Assembly: GCA_013816855.1 (NCBI GenBank)
Contig: JACDDT010000001.1
Coordinates: 23,965-87,964, forward strand
Direction of reading: 5' to 3'
Source of the DNA: Gemmatimonadaceae bacterium
GTDB taxonomy: Bacteria; Gemmatimonadota; Gemmatimonadetes; Gemmatimonadales; Gemmatimonadaceae
Length of the DNA stretch: 64,000 nt
Part shown: positions 38,415 to 48,514 of the stretch, one piece after another
Position numbering within the stretch: position 1 is the stretch's first letter
Layout: each line of letters begins with the position of its first letter
Program-made: the position numbers and the translations under genes
Notes under the pieces: generated by a model
The model's database searches: none
What the model saw: the letters and a program-made list of their open reading frames with translations, nothing else
What the model was told of the DNA's origin: nothing

Positions 38415-38693
38415 ATGATCGGAATGCGCAGGACACGACGCTCCAAAGAAGAGATCGAGCGTCAGATAACCCGTGAGCTCGCGGTGATGACGCCGCTCCT
38501 CGGCATACACGCCTGCGACGTCGAGCTCGCGGCTTTCGACGCGGTAACGGGCGTCGCGCAGATTCACATCGCCGGCGAATGCACCGATTGCGACGCCTCT
38601 GCTGCGACCTTTCTTCCGGGGATTGAAACGCGGCTCAAGCTAAAAGTCGCCGAGCTCCAGGAAGTTCGCTTCGCGCAGAAGGAGTCGCGATGA
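38415..38693 (+). CDS. NifU-like (NFU) iron-sulfur scaffold domain protein
   Basis: A 92-residue stand-alone NFU domain. GECTDCDASAAT carries the CxxC pair that bridges a cluster between two monomers. It overlaps mrp by four bases, and Mrp is also an iron-sulfur carrier, so the two likely act together in cluster delivery. A TAGCTT -10 box lies 6 nt before the ATG. Confidence 0.88.
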   Translation: MIGMRRTRRSKEEIERQITRELAVMTPLLGIHACDVELAAFDAVTGVAQIHIAGECTDCDASAATFLPGIETRLKLKVAELQEVRFAQKESR

Positions 38694-39832
38694 GCGTAAG
38701 CTTTCAGGATAAAATCGTGGGTGCGCTCAAGACGGTCGTGAACAAGCGCACGGGAAGCGACGTCGTGGACGCAGAGATGGTGCGCGACATTGCGACGACC
38801 ACCGATGGAAAGATTCGCCTCACGCTGCTGATGAGCGCGGCCGACGATGCGACACTGGTGAGAGACGTGCGCCAGGCGCTCGAAAAAATCGAAGGCGCGC
38901 GCGACGTGCGTGTGGATGTCAAAGACGCCGCGGAAGCCAGCGCGAGCTCTGCTCCGCCGCCGCAGAAGAGCAGGTCACTTCCCGTGATGGGCCAAGACGC
39001 ACCAGCTCCGAAAAACGTACCTCCGCCGCAGACGCCCGTCGCATATCCGAATCTCGGACACATCATCGCGGTGTCCAGCGGGAAGGGCGGTGTAGGGAAA
39101 TCCACCGTCTCGGTGAACATTGCCGTCGCGCTGGCGCGGCAGGGTGCGCGCGTGGGCCTGATGGACGGCGACATCTACGGCCCCAACATCCCCCGCATGA
39201 TGGGAGTGAGCGAATCTCCTCCCGTGCGGGGAGAAAAAATCGTCCCGCTCGAGGCGCACGGCGTAAAGCTCATTTCGCTCGGCCTCCTCATCGATCGCGA
39301 CCAGCCGGCAATTTGGCGCGGGCCGATCATTATGAAGATCGTCAACCAGTTCCTGCGCGACGTGGACTGGGGTCAGCTCGACTACTTCATCGTCGATCTG
39401 CCGCCGGGAACGGGCGATGCGCAGCTCTCATTGGTCCAGGCAACTCTCGTCGAAGGCGCGTTGATAGTCACCACGCCGCAGGATGTCTCGACCGGCGATG
39501 CGCTGCGCGGCGCAAAGATGTTCGAGCGGGTCAACGTTCCGGTGCTCGGCATTATCGAGAACATGAGCTATTTCGTATGCCCGCACTGCGACGACCGCAC
39601 GAGCTTGTTCGGAGAGGGCGGCGGACAGCGCCTCGCGGATGAGCTTGGGGTTCAGCTCCTCGGGCAGATCCCGCTCTACCAGCCGGTGATGTCCGGCGGA
39701 GACAAGGGCGCACCGATTGTCATCACCGAGCCCGACTCGGCGGCTGGTAAAGCGCTAATCGCTCTGGGTGGACGGGTAGCCGGGATTTTCTCCGGTAGCG
39801 ATGCGCCCGTTGTAGATGGCGCCAACGCGTGA
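38690..39832 (+). CDS. mrp: Mrp/ApbC iron-sulfur carrier ATPase
   Basis: A 380-residue P-loop protein. An N-terminal MIP18/DUF59 domain (residues 1-75) is joined by a Pro-rich linker to the ATPase. The deviant Walker A is GKGGVGKST at residues 131-139. MDGDIYGPNIPRMMG and the C-terminal VCPHC pair, which holds the bridging cluster, are present. It is coupled to the NFU gene. Its last 78 nt overlap the convergent yihY gene. Confidence 0.95.
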   Translation: MSVSFQDKIVGALKTVVNKRTGSDVVDAEMVRDIATTTDGKIRLTLLMSAADDATLVRDVRQALEKIEGARDVRVDVKDAAEASASSAPPPQKSRSLPVMGQDAPAPKNVPPPQTPVAYPNLGHIIAVSSGKGGVGKSTVSVNIAVALARQGARVGLMDGDIYGPNIPRMMGVSESPPVRGEKIVPLEAHGVKLISLGLLIDRDQPAIWRGPIIMKIVNQFLRDVDWGQLDYFIVDLPPGTGDAQLSLVQATLVEGALIVTTPQDVSTGDALRGAKMFERVNVPVLGIIENMSYFVCPHCDDRTSLFGEGGGQRLADELGVQLLGQIPLYQPVMSGGDKGAPIVITEPDSAAGKALIALGGRVAGIFSGSDAPVVDGANA

Positions 39833-40678
39833 GGCGGTAGAGCCGGTCCCCGCGCGGATCTCCGAATTCAGCTCTCCACCGACGAGAAGGACGACAGAAG
39901 CGAGGTACATCCACGTCAGCAGCACGATTACTCCGCCGATGGTTCCGTATGTGGCGTTGTACGATCCGAAGTTTTGTACGTAAAGGCGGAAGCCGAGTGT
40001 AACTACGACAAAAAGTATTCCTGCGAACCCGGCGCCAGCGAGTGCCTGCTTCTTACTCTGCTTGACTGCCGGCAGAATTAGATACGACGCCCACAAAAAC
40101 AAAATCAGCAGCGCGAGGGCGATTGGATACTGGAGGTACGTCCATATCGTCGCGACCGTGTCACCGATCACGTAATGCTTCTGGGCGCTACTGACGATGT
40201 CGTTACCGGCAAGCAGAATCGCGGTGACGATTCCAAGCAGGATGCCTGCGCTGATCACCATGCCAAGCCCGATAAGCTTCTTTTTCCACCACGAGCGTGT
40301 GTCTTTTACCTCGTACGCGACGTTGAGCGCGTCCATATAGGTGGTGAAGATATTCGAGCCCGAGTATGCGGCGAGCAGCGCGCCGACTGACATCAAGCCG
40401 GGGGCGTTTTTACTGAAAACAACGTCCTTCACCACACCGGCGAAGAGCTCGTACGCCTTCGGCGGCAGCGTTTCAGAGAATCTCGCCATGAGAGCGTTCA
40501 TCATCGCCTGCTTGTTCCCGGCGAGGCTGAGCAGCGGCGCGAGAAAGAGCAGGAGAGGGAAGAGCGAGAAGAGAAAATTGTACGCCGTCTGCGCCGACAA
40601 TCCGAGGATGTTGTCGTCGAGTGTTTCTCTGATCGTCTTTTTGAAAAGGAGGCCGGGCCGGTAGCCGAGTATCAACAT
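39755..40678 (-). CDS. YihY/BrkB family membrane protein
   Basis: A 307-residue polytopic protein with about six helices. The family blocks AYNFLFSLFPLLLFLAPL, then PPKAYELF, and NATYGTIGGVIVLLTWMYL are typical of YihY/virulence factor BrkB proteins, once mislabelled RNase BN. The function is unsettled. GGAAG lies 5 nt before its ATG. Its 3' end overlaps mrp by 78 nt on the other strand. Confidence 0.9.
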   Translation of the reverse strand: MLILGYRPGLLFKKTIRETLDDNILGLSAQTAYNFLFSLFPLLLFLAPLLSLAGNKQAMMNALMARFSETLPPKAYELFAGVVKDVVFSKNAPGLMSVGALLAAYSGSNIFTTYMDALNVAYEVKDTRSWWKKKLIGLGMVISAGILLGIVTAILLAGNDIVSSAQKHYVIGDTVATIWTYLQYPIALALLILFLWASYLILPAVKQSKKQALAGAGFAGILFVVVTLGFRLYVQNFGSYNATYGTIGGVIVLLTWMYLASVVLLVGGELNSEIRAGTGSTASRVGAIYNGRIATGENPGYPSTQSD

Positions 40679-40718
40679 TGCGGCTTCCGGAGGGGCAAGC
40701 CGCAGGCCATCGAGCGAT

Positions 40719-41678
40719 TTATGCTGCGGCGATTCTCCGTTCCTGGCGTTGGCGCCAGAAGGAGATGATTACAGCGCCGAAGCCGGTGACAACGGCGACG
40801 AATGTCACCGATGCCGCCAGGACACGAAGGAGAGTGCCGACGACCGGGAGCCAGGTGAACGCGGCAGCCACGATCCAAAGCGCGCTGAAGGCAAGAATGC
40901 CGGTGATTAGATAGCGGAGTTCGTTGCCGGCGACGGTCTCCGTCGCAGGAGAATCACCAGCGATCGCGATACCTGTCATCTGCGCGACCGCGAGGAACCC
41001 AAGGATACCGATGCCGAAGACCACGACGAAGAATCCGGCGACGCCGAGCGGAATGAAGACAATGCCGATGAGCGTGATCGCCATGAGGATGACGAGCGCG
41101 ATGAGAGCGGGGATCGTAGAAAGCCCCGCGAGGATTCCGGTGAACGCCGATTTGCCCGTGTCGTTCGAGATGGTCGTGACGACGCGCTTGAGCTGGTCGC
41201 CAGCGTAGAAGAGCGCCCACACGCCAAGTAGAAGGAGCGCAATGAGCCAACCGATTGCGTTCCGCAGCGAGCCGAACGTCGTGCGCGGACGCATGCCGTA
41301 ACCGATGCGCGTTCTCGCGCCGTGACGGCCGACGTCCTTCATCACTCCGAGAACGGTCCCGCCCTCGTTGCGCACCGATCCGAACATTGCGACCGCAGCG
41401 CCGCGAACTCGGCCGCCGGGGTGGACTATGATGTCACCGCCAACGGTCGTCGCTGCTCCGGCGACGTCACCATAGACGTCGAGGTTGCCGTGAAGGACCA
41501 GCACTGATCCGCGTGAAATAGAGCCTGCGGGAATCGTCTGGCTGCCGCGCGAGACCATCGCATACCGGGTCAGCAGGCTGCGGGAATCGCGCACGGTTGT
41601 CCTCGCCTGCTGTGCGCCCGCGTGTACGGCCGACACTACAGTGGCACCGACGAGCAGACCGAGCACGAATCGTTTCAT
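40719..41678 (-). CDS. Signal-peptide, bactofilin-like and multi-helix membrane protein
   Basis: A 319-residue protein. After a signal peptide (AVHAGAQQ) comes a short polymer-forming/bactofilin-like beta repeat region (SISRGSVLVLHGNLDVYG, then DVAGAATTVGGDIIVHPGG). From about residue 140 there are four or five membrane helices. This layout occurs in hypothetical envelope proteins. It follows an ECF sigma factor and its putative partner with a TGATG overlap, so it may be a target or part of that signalling unit. Confidence 0.75.
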   Translation of the reverse strand: MKRFVLGLLVGATVVSAVHAGAQQARTTVRDSRSLLTRYAMVSRGSQTIPAGSISRGSVLVLHGNLDVYGDVAGAATTVGGDIIVHPGGRVRGAAVAMFGSVRNEGGTVLGVMKDVGRHGARTRIGYGMRPRTTFGSLRNAIGWLIALLLLGVWALFYAGDQLKRVVTTISNDTGKSAFTGILAGLSTIPALIALVILMAITLIGIVFIPLGVAGFFVVVFGIGILGFLAVAQMTGIAIAGDSPATETVAGNELRYLITGILAFSALWIVAAAFTWLPVVGTLLRVLAASVTFVAVVTGFGAVIISFWRQRQERRIAAA

Positions 41679-42211
41679 CAGGCTGCTTTCCTCTTCGCGA
41701 TCTCGGCCGCGAGCTTGATTCCCGAGTAGCCGGCGACGAGTCCGAGGACCATCACCATATATAGGAGGGCGGTCTGCGCCGTTCCCGCTTCGAGGGTCAT
41801 CATCACGTCGCCGCCGAGGAAATAGGTACCGGCGGTAGAGCCGATGATTCCGATGACAGGAGGAAGGCCAGCCGCGCCAGCGCTGAGCAAGACTGAGAGG
41901 ACATCGAGCTGGGCGAAGAGCACCGAGACCGCGATGAGCATTCCGACGCCGGCGGGAACGCCGACCGCAACCTTGAGGAGCTGGCGGCGGCGGGATTTCA
42001 CGAGTGCGGAATCAGGAACGCGCCCGGCTGCATCACCCCGGATCACCGAAAGCCTCGGTGCGGCGATGATACCTACCGGAGGCGCAGCGCCTGCGATGTG
42101 GACGCGCGACATCACCCGATCGGCAAATTTCGGCGAAGGGGAGAGGTAGGGCAGGCGCTGGAGACCCGCCGCGATGGGGGTGAATTCTTCGGGGTAGTCT
42201 ATCTCGGACAC
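41678..42211 (-). CDS. Putative membrane partner of the ECF sigma factor
   Basis: A 177-residue protein with a soluble N-terminal half (LPYLSPSPKFADRVMSRV, about 75 residues) and three hydrophobic helices. Anti-sigma factors have this layout, and it is 136 nt downstream of the ECF sigma gene on the same strand. There is no zinc-binding HxxxCxxC motif, so the assignment rests on position and topology. The GTG start has GAGG 5 nt upstream. Confidence 0.55.
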   Translation of the reverse strand: MSEIDYPEEFTPIAAGLQRLPYLSPSPKFADRVMSRVHIAGAAPPVGIIAAPRLSVIRGDAAGRVPDSALVKSRRRQLLKVAVGVPAGVGMLIAVSVLFAQLDVLSVLLSAGAAGLPPVIGIIGSTAGTYFLGGDVMMTLEAGTAQTALLYMVMVLGLVAGYSGIKLAAEIAKRKAA

Positions 42212-42347
42212 GTTTTCCTCACGATTGCCATACGAGCCGGTTTCAGGGTCGGTTTCACGAAATTTCGAGGAATTTTCTATCGAAAATTTTGTGTTTCAGG
42301 ATGACACGTATAACTGCCAAATCCGCTCTGAAAAAAGGGAACTTTTC

Positions 42348-42947
42348 TCATTTTACCGCGGCCAAATGTTCGCGAAGCTCGGCCCGTGCGCGGTGGATGT
42401 ACGTCTTCACCGTTCCGAGAGGCAGCTTCACTATCTCTGCGATCTCGTCGTAGGAGTAATCCTCGACATGCCTGAGCAGGATGCAGGCCCGGTATTCGGG
42501 TCGCAGCTTGCCGATGGCGCGCTCGATCTGCTCGCCGAGCTCTTTCGATTCGAGCTCCTGGAGCGGTGACTCGCCTCCGCTCGCAAGGGCGATAGCGGTG
42601 GCGCGCTTACTCTCGGCCGTCACGGCGTCAGGCGCGCCTTCAATACTTATGGTGTCGATCTGCCGGCGGCGGAGAAAATCGATAGTGATGTTGTTCGCGA
42701 TCTTGAACAGCCAGCTCGAGAATTTGAACTCTGGCAGGTAGCGGTCGATGTTGTTGAGGACCTTGATGAAGGTTTCCTGCGCGAGATCCTCGGCCGTCTC
42801 CTTATCGCGGACCATGCGGAAGATGAGCGAGAAGACTGGCCGCTCATATCGGGTGATGAGCTCGCGGTAGGCGTCCTCGCGCCCTTGCTGGGCATAGACA
42901 ACCACCTGCTGGTCGGATACTTCGGAGTAGTCGGTGCGGGGGAGCAT
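42348..42947 (-). CDS. ECF-family RNA polymerase sigma factor
   Basis: A 199-residue sigma-70 family protein. Region 2 is RYERPVFSLIFRMVRDKETA followed by EDLAQETFIKVLNNI. Region 4 shows LRPEYRACILLRH, then YDEIAEIVKLPLGTVKTYIHRA. Between them is a linker of about 30 residues. The start codon is immediately preceded by a perfect palindrome that overlaps a possible -10 box. Downstream are a possible anti-sigma protein and an envelope protein, suggesting an envelope-sensing unit. Confidence 0.92.
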   Translation of the reverse strand: MLPRTDYSEVSDQQVVVYAQQGREDAYRELITRYERPVFSLIFRMVRDKETAEDLAQETFIKVLNNIDRYLPEFKFSSWLFKIANNITIDFLRRRQIDTISIEGAPDAVTAESKRATAIALASGGESPLQELESKELGEQIERAIGKLRPEYRACILLRHVEDYSYDEIAEIVKLPLGTVKTYIHRARAELREHLAAVK

Positions 42948-42948
42948 G

Positions 42949-42966
42949 GCGCTATCAAAATAGCGC
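42949..42966. promoter_or_regulatory. Perfect palindrome abutting the ECF sigma start codon
   Basis: GCGCTAT and ATAGCGC (7-bp arms) surround a 4-nt loop and end one base before the ATG. On the minus strand it contains TATTTT, 9 nt before the ATG, which could be the -10 box. It would act as an operator or as a stem next to the start codon; no Shine-Dalgarno is present. Confidence 0.5.
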
Positions 42967-43176
42967 GGGCAGGGGTGGGGAGCGACGCGTTTTGGGATTG
43001 GCTTCGGCTAGTGGCGCCATCCTAGCCGTGCAGCAGAGCGTCGCACGAAGAAAAGCGTACTCACTTTCGAATCAGCCTCATCTACGCGCCGGTAGCGGCT
43101 CCTTGACCGTGATACCGCCGCGTGGTGACTTTCCCGATCTTGTCTGTATCGAACAAAAAATCCCGCGGAGAATGAG

Positions 43177-43662
43177 ATGACCGACCTGGCGAAGAACACC
43201 GTCTGCCTCTGGTACGAACGCGACGCTGAAGAGGCAGCGAACTTTTACGCGAAGACTTTCCCCAATTCGTCCGTCGGCGCTGCCCATCGCGCGCCGGGCG
43301 ATTTTCCCTCCGGGAAGAAAGGCGATGTGCTCACGGTTGAGTTCACCGTGCTCGGTATCCCCTGCATCGGGCTCAACGGCGGACCTGCGTTCAAGCACAG
43401 CGAAGCTTTCTCATTTCAGGTCGCGACTGCGGATCAAGCCGAAACAGATCGTTATTGGAATGCGATCGTCGGCAACGGCGGCGAGGAAAGCATGTGCGGC
43501 TGGTGCAAGGACAAGTGGGGAATATCCTGGCAGATCACACCTGTCGCTTTGACAAATGCGGTCATGGGGTCCGATCCCGCTGTCGCCAAGCGCGCGTTCG
43601 ACGCAATGATGCAAATGAAAAAAATCGACGTTGCTGCGATCGAGGCGGCGCGAAGGGGGTAA
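43177..43662 (+). CDS. VOC-superfamily PhnB-like protein
   Basis: A 161-residue protein of the glyoxalase/VOC fold, PhnB/3-demethylubiquinone-methyltransferase-like subgroup. LWYERDAEEAANFYAKTFPN, then PCIGLNGGPAFKHSEAFSFQ and CGWCKDKWGISWQITP are family blocks. The enzymatic activity of the subgroup is unclear. GGAG precedes the ATG. The 230 nt before it hold a palindrome by the sigma gene and otherwise nothing I can assign. Confidence 0.88.
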   Translation: MTDLAKNTVCLWYERDAEEAANFYAKTFPNSSVGAAHRAPGDFPSGKKGDVLTVEFTVLGIPCIGLNGGPAFKHSEAFSFQVATADQAETDRYWNAIVGNGGEESMCGWCKDKWGISWQITPVALTNAVMGSDPAVAKRAFDAMMQMKKIDVAAIEAARRG

Positions 43663-43731
43663 GGCAGGGCTTCACGGAAAGGTGCGCGAGAGTGCCTTAG
43701 CGAAGAGCGCCCGACCGGGCGAGATTATCAA

Positions 43732-44136
43732 ATGGTGAAGAAAAAAACAATTCGCACAGGCAACCCAACGTCCCACACTCGCAAACCCGGCGACTGGCGT
43801 GAGGAAACCCTCGGCCGCATGCGCTCGCTCATTCTCGAAGCGGATCCTGAAATGAGCGAAGAGCGGAAGTGGAAGAAGGCGTCAACTCCTGCCGGGGTTC
43901 CCGTCTGGTCGCACGGAGGGATGGTCTGCACCGGCGAATCGTACAAGCAGGCGGTGAAGCTGACTTTCGCAAAGGGCGCGAGTCTCTCCGACCCGTCGCA
44001 TCTCTTTAACGCGAGCCTCGAAGGCAACACGAGGAGGGCGATCGACATTCAGGAGGGGAAAACGGTCAACGCGCGCGCGTTCAAGGCGCTCATTAAGGCA
44101 GCGGTGGCGCTGAATCTCTCGACAAAAAAGAAGTAA
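43732..44136 (+). CDS. DUF1801-type protein
   Basis: A 134-residue protein with the DUF1801 pattern: DWREETLGRMRSLI near the start, VPVWSHGGMVCTGESYKQAV, then LTFAKGASLSDPSHLFNASL and a C-terminal ARAFKALIKAAVALN helix. The basic tails (KKK at both ends) suggest nucleic acid or nucleotide contact, but no function is known. A terminator follows. Confidence 0.8.
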   Translation: MVKKKTIRTGNPTSHTRKPGDWREETLGRMRSLILEADPEMSEERKWKKASTPAGVPVWSHGGMVCTGESYKQAVKLTFAKGASLSDPSHLFNASLEGNTRRAIDIQEGKTVNARAFKALIKAAVALNLSTKKK

Positions 44137-44166
44137 CTAACGCTGTGCCCGGCGGGCAGGTGGTAC

Positions 44167-44197
44167 AACGCCGCTGAGCAAATCACTCAGCGGCGTT
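44167..44197. terminator. Strong hairpin terminator between convergent genes
   Basis: AACGCCGCTGAG (44167-44178) pairs perfectly over 12 bp with CTCAGCGGCGTT (44186-44197), followed by TCGTTT on the plus strand. Confidence 0.8.
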
Positions 44198-44210
44198 TCG
44201 TTTCCTACTG

Positions 44211-44714
44211 CTATTTCACCCGCGTACCGGTTGTGTTCAGAGTCAATACGGAGTCAGCCGTCTTCACGTTGTAGTGAGCGGTTGTGACTCCGGTGACATT
44301 ATCGCCGCTGAAATGGTTGACGGCATGCGTAGTGACCTGAACTCCCTTCCGACGCACACTCTCGTACGGGCCCGCGTCCATCATCACGCTGTCGCCGTCA
44401 GTGGCGATATTTACCTTCACCGGCGTCGGGCGCTTCGGAAAGGCTATGGTCCAGCCCGAAGTGTTGTCGGTCGCGGTTAGCACATACGTCGTCGCCGAAG
44501 AATCCCCGGTTGTAGGAACGGAGCGCACGTTCCACTTGCCGGCAACGTCGGCAAGGTTGACCGCCGGTGCGGGCGCGGGCGCCGTGGCAGCGGCGGGTGG
44601 AGACATCGCAGCAGTCGTATCGACCGGCGTTTCATCTTTCTTCGCGCAGGCTGCCAGCATGGCGGCGGATGCGCATACGAGCGCGAGGCGAGATGCGGTG
44701 TGAAGCTTGGTCAT
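44211..44714 (-). CDS. Hypothetical lipoprotein
   Basis: A 167-residue protein with a lipobox (MLAAC near residue 23). An Ala/Pro-rich linker follows, then a beta-rich domain beginning NLADVAGKWNVRSVP. The pattern of short strands (YVLTATDN, GWTIAFPK) resembles lipocalin-like or small beta-barrel folds. No named family is recognised. GGAG is 5 nt before the ATG. Confidence 0.7.
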   Translation of the reverse strand: MTKLHTASRLALVCASAAMLAACAKKDETPVDTTAAMSPPAAATAPAPAPAVNLADVAGKWNVRSVPTTGDSSATTYVLTATDNTSGWTIAFPKRPTPVKVNIATDGDSVMMDAGPYESVRRKGVQVTTHAVNHFSGDNVTGVTTAHYNVKTADSVLTLNTTGTRVK

Positions 44715-44849
44715 AGGAGCTCCGGGAGGAAGGAAACCACTTCAGTGCTCGGCGGAGGCCAAGCAGAGCGAACGTACGGTCCGCCCTTCTGAGCGTCAAC
44801 GAAGTTCTAAAAGAACCCGCCTTTCGCCCCCGATTAGAGGGGAAAACGC

Positions 44850-44878
44850 TTGCCTCACCCCCTCGCGCCGGGCAACTT
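44850..44878 (+). promoter_or_regulatory. menG promoter, probably leaderless
   Basis: TTGCCT (44850-44855), an exact 17-nt spacer and CAACTT (44873-44878) lie 7 nt before the ATG at 44886. No Shine-Dalgarno is present. Confidence 0.5.
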
Positions 44879-44885
44879 TCATTAG

Positions 44886-45643
44886 ATGCCCGCCACCGAG
44901 ATGGACACCGCGACCGCCGGCGCCGCCGCAGCCGCGGCAGCGGGCGGATCCGACAAACGCGAATACGTACGGCAGATTTTTTCTGAGATCGCGCCGCGTT
45001 ACGATCTGCTGAATCACGTGCTCAGCATGAACGTCGATAAAGCGTGGCGAAAACGCGCCATAGAAGCGCTGCGAATCCCGCGCGCGCCACGCGGGTCATA
45101 TCTCGATTTGTGCGCCGGCACACTTGACATCGCGGGACAGATGTCGAAACTGAAAGAGTTCGGCGGATTCGTGGTAGCAGCCGACTTCGCCGAGCCGATG
45201 CTTCGCGCGGGTGAAGGTAAGCTCAGTGCCGGGAAGGGAAGTCCTGTCGCCGCGGACGCGCTGCAGCTCCCCGCACGCGACGGCGGATTCGCCGGTGCGA
45301 TCGTCGCATTCGGAATTAGAAACGTCGCGAATCTCGACGCCGCGCTGAAGGAGACTTTCAGGGTACTCGCGCCGGCCGGACGTTTCGTCATTCTCGAGTT
45401 TTCTCTTCCGCGCGCTCCGGTTTTGCGCACGCTTTACCAGGGATACTTCAACTACGTGCTACCATTTTTCGGCAGGATGATCAGCGGTCACCGCACCGCG
45501 TATACGTATCTCCCACGCTCCGTCGCGAATTTTCCTGTCGAGGAAGATCTCGCCGCGAAGATGCGGGCTGCGGGATTCTCGGGTGTGACCTGGACGAGTC
45601 TCACCTTCGGCATCGCCGCCATTCACGTCGGCGAGAGAGCAGC

Positions 45644-45647
<4 letters not shown>
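44886..45647 (+). CDS. menG: Demethylmenaquinone methyltransferase (UbiE/MenG)
   Basis: A 253-residue SAM methyltransferase catalysing the last step of menaquinone synthesis. FSEIAPRYDLLNHVLSMNVD is the family signature, DLCAGTLDIAG is the SAM motif, and AFGIRNVANLDAAL is the second UbiE signature. An Ala-rich N-terminal stretch of about 20 residues precedes it. It leads a coupled operon with UbiD-, UbiA- and UbiX-type enzymes and a chemoreceptor. Confidence 0.93.
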
Positions 45648-47131
<1,484 letters not shown>

Positions 47132-48514
47132 GTGATGATTACGCTATTCGCCGTAGTTGCTGGGGGAATGTGGAGCGACGTACCCTATCCGCTCGCGCGG
47201 CTCGGCTTCACGCTTCTCTTCATGTTCCTGATCGTAGGGGGGGCGCTTGCGTTCGTGCGCTGGCGTTTCGCGAACAGGCTTCTCGCGGACATTGCCACGA
47301 CCATTGGAATTTTTCTGCTCGTCATAGGAACGATCGTGTACACCGTTGCCTTCCGCGGCCTGCGTCCGGCAGAGATGATTTTCGCCTGGCTATTATCCGG
47401 CATCGCCATCTATTGGTTTGTGATACGGGCGAATGCGATCATGACACGCCCGCTCGCGCACCTTGAGCGGTTGAGCAAGTCGATTCACGAGGGTGACTGG
47501 GCGTCACTGCTCGCATCGGAGGGAAACAAGGACGCGCCGCTGGAGCAGCAGGAGTTCGGCTCGGCTCTGCGCGACGTCGCCGATCTGATCTCGCAGACGC
47601 AGCGCACGGCGGAGTACGTGCTGAAGGCGTCGGGCCAGGTCAGCAGTATCGGGGCGGCCGCCGCCGATGGAAGCGAGCGCAACATGCAGTCGCTGGAACG
47701 TTTCAGCGCGGCGACGCAAAGCAGCGTGCAGGTGGCCGGCCGAATCCGCGATACTGCGAAGTCGCTTACTTCGGCGGCCGACGCGGTGCACGGCTCGGCG
47801 CACGAGGCGCTGCAGATATCGCGCACTGTGCAGAGCCGCGCGAAGGCGGGAGTGGTCGAGGCTGAGCAGGCGACGAACGCAGTGACGGAGATAGCGTCGA
47901 TCTCACACGAAACGGCTTCCCGAATCATCGCCGTGCGGGAAGCGACCGGCACCATCGGGGAGATCACCCACGTGGTGCGCGACATCGTCACGCAGACGAA
48001 CCTGCTAGCCCTCAACGCGGCCATAGAAGCAGCCCGGGCAGGGGAGCACGGGAAGGGCTTCGCCGTCGTCGCGGACGAAGTCCGCAAGCTCGCAGCGCAG
48101 AGCTCCGCATCGCTCGAGCATATCGAGGAGCTCATCGCACAGGTAACAGCCCGTATGACCGAAGCGACCCGCCAAATCGAGCACATGGACCGGTCCGTCG
48201 GCGATGCGGAGAACGTGGCGCACTCGGCGATGGGCGTGTTCCGCACCATTGAAGGAGATGCTCAGCGTACGCTAGAGCTAGCGTCATCGGTGGTGCAAGC
48301 GTCGCAGCAGCAGCAGATCCTCGTCGCGCATCTAAAGGAGGCGTCGGAGGAAGTGATGGCCGTTGCGGACAATACGGCCAGCGCGACTCGGGAGGTTTCA
48401 CAGGCCACGGAAAAGCAGCGTGAGGTGAACGCGCAACTGAAGCGGATGTCCGCGGACCTGGAAGCCGCCGCTGCTACGCTCGCAGGAGTCGTTCGGAAGT
48501 TCGGTCACGTTTGA
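47132..48514 (+). CDS. Methyl-accepting chemotaxis protein without periplasmic sensor domain
   Basis: A 460-residue chemoreceptor. Three membrane helices (about 24-42, 53-73, 81-98) are joined by loops of about 10 residues, so there is no external ligand domain. The signalling hairpin tip is at residues 285-321 (TQTNLLALNAAIEAARAGEH and following), with flanking coiled coils carrying Gln/Glu methylation-type patches. It is embedded between ubiD and ubiA, starts one base after the ubiD stop and overlaps ubiA as TGATG. It may sense membrane redox or quinone state; this is inference. No che genes are present in the window. Confidence 0.9.
   Translation: MMITLFAVVAGGMWSDVPYPLARLGFTLLFMFLIVGGALAFVRWRFANRLLADIATTIGIFLLVIGTIVYTVAFRGLRPAEMIFAWLLSGIAIYWFVIRANAIMTRPLAHLERLSKSIHEGDWASLLASEGNKDAPLEQQEFGSALRDVADLISQTQRTAEYVLKASGQVSSIGAAAADGSERNMQSLERFSAATQSSVQVAGRIRDTAKSLTSAADAVHGSAHEALQISRTVQSRAKAGVVEAEQATNAVTEIASISHETASRIIAVREATGTIGEITHVVRDIVTQTNLLALNAAIEAARAGEHGKGFAVVADEVRKLAAQSSASLEHIEELIAQVTARMTEATRQIEHMDRSVGDAENVAHSAMGVFRTIEGDAQRTLELASSVVQASQQQQILVAHLKEASEEVMAVADNTASATREVSQATEKQREVNAQLKRMSADLEAAAATLAGVVRKFGHV

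Noticed and set aside
42271..42288. AATTTTC/GAAAATT stem as a terminator of the sigma gene
   Set aside because: The stem is only seven AT-rich pairs and is not followed by T on the minus strand.
43663..43731. tRNA-Ser-like start (GGAAAGGTGCGCGAGAG)
   Set aside because: No matching acceptor, anticodon or T-arm follows.
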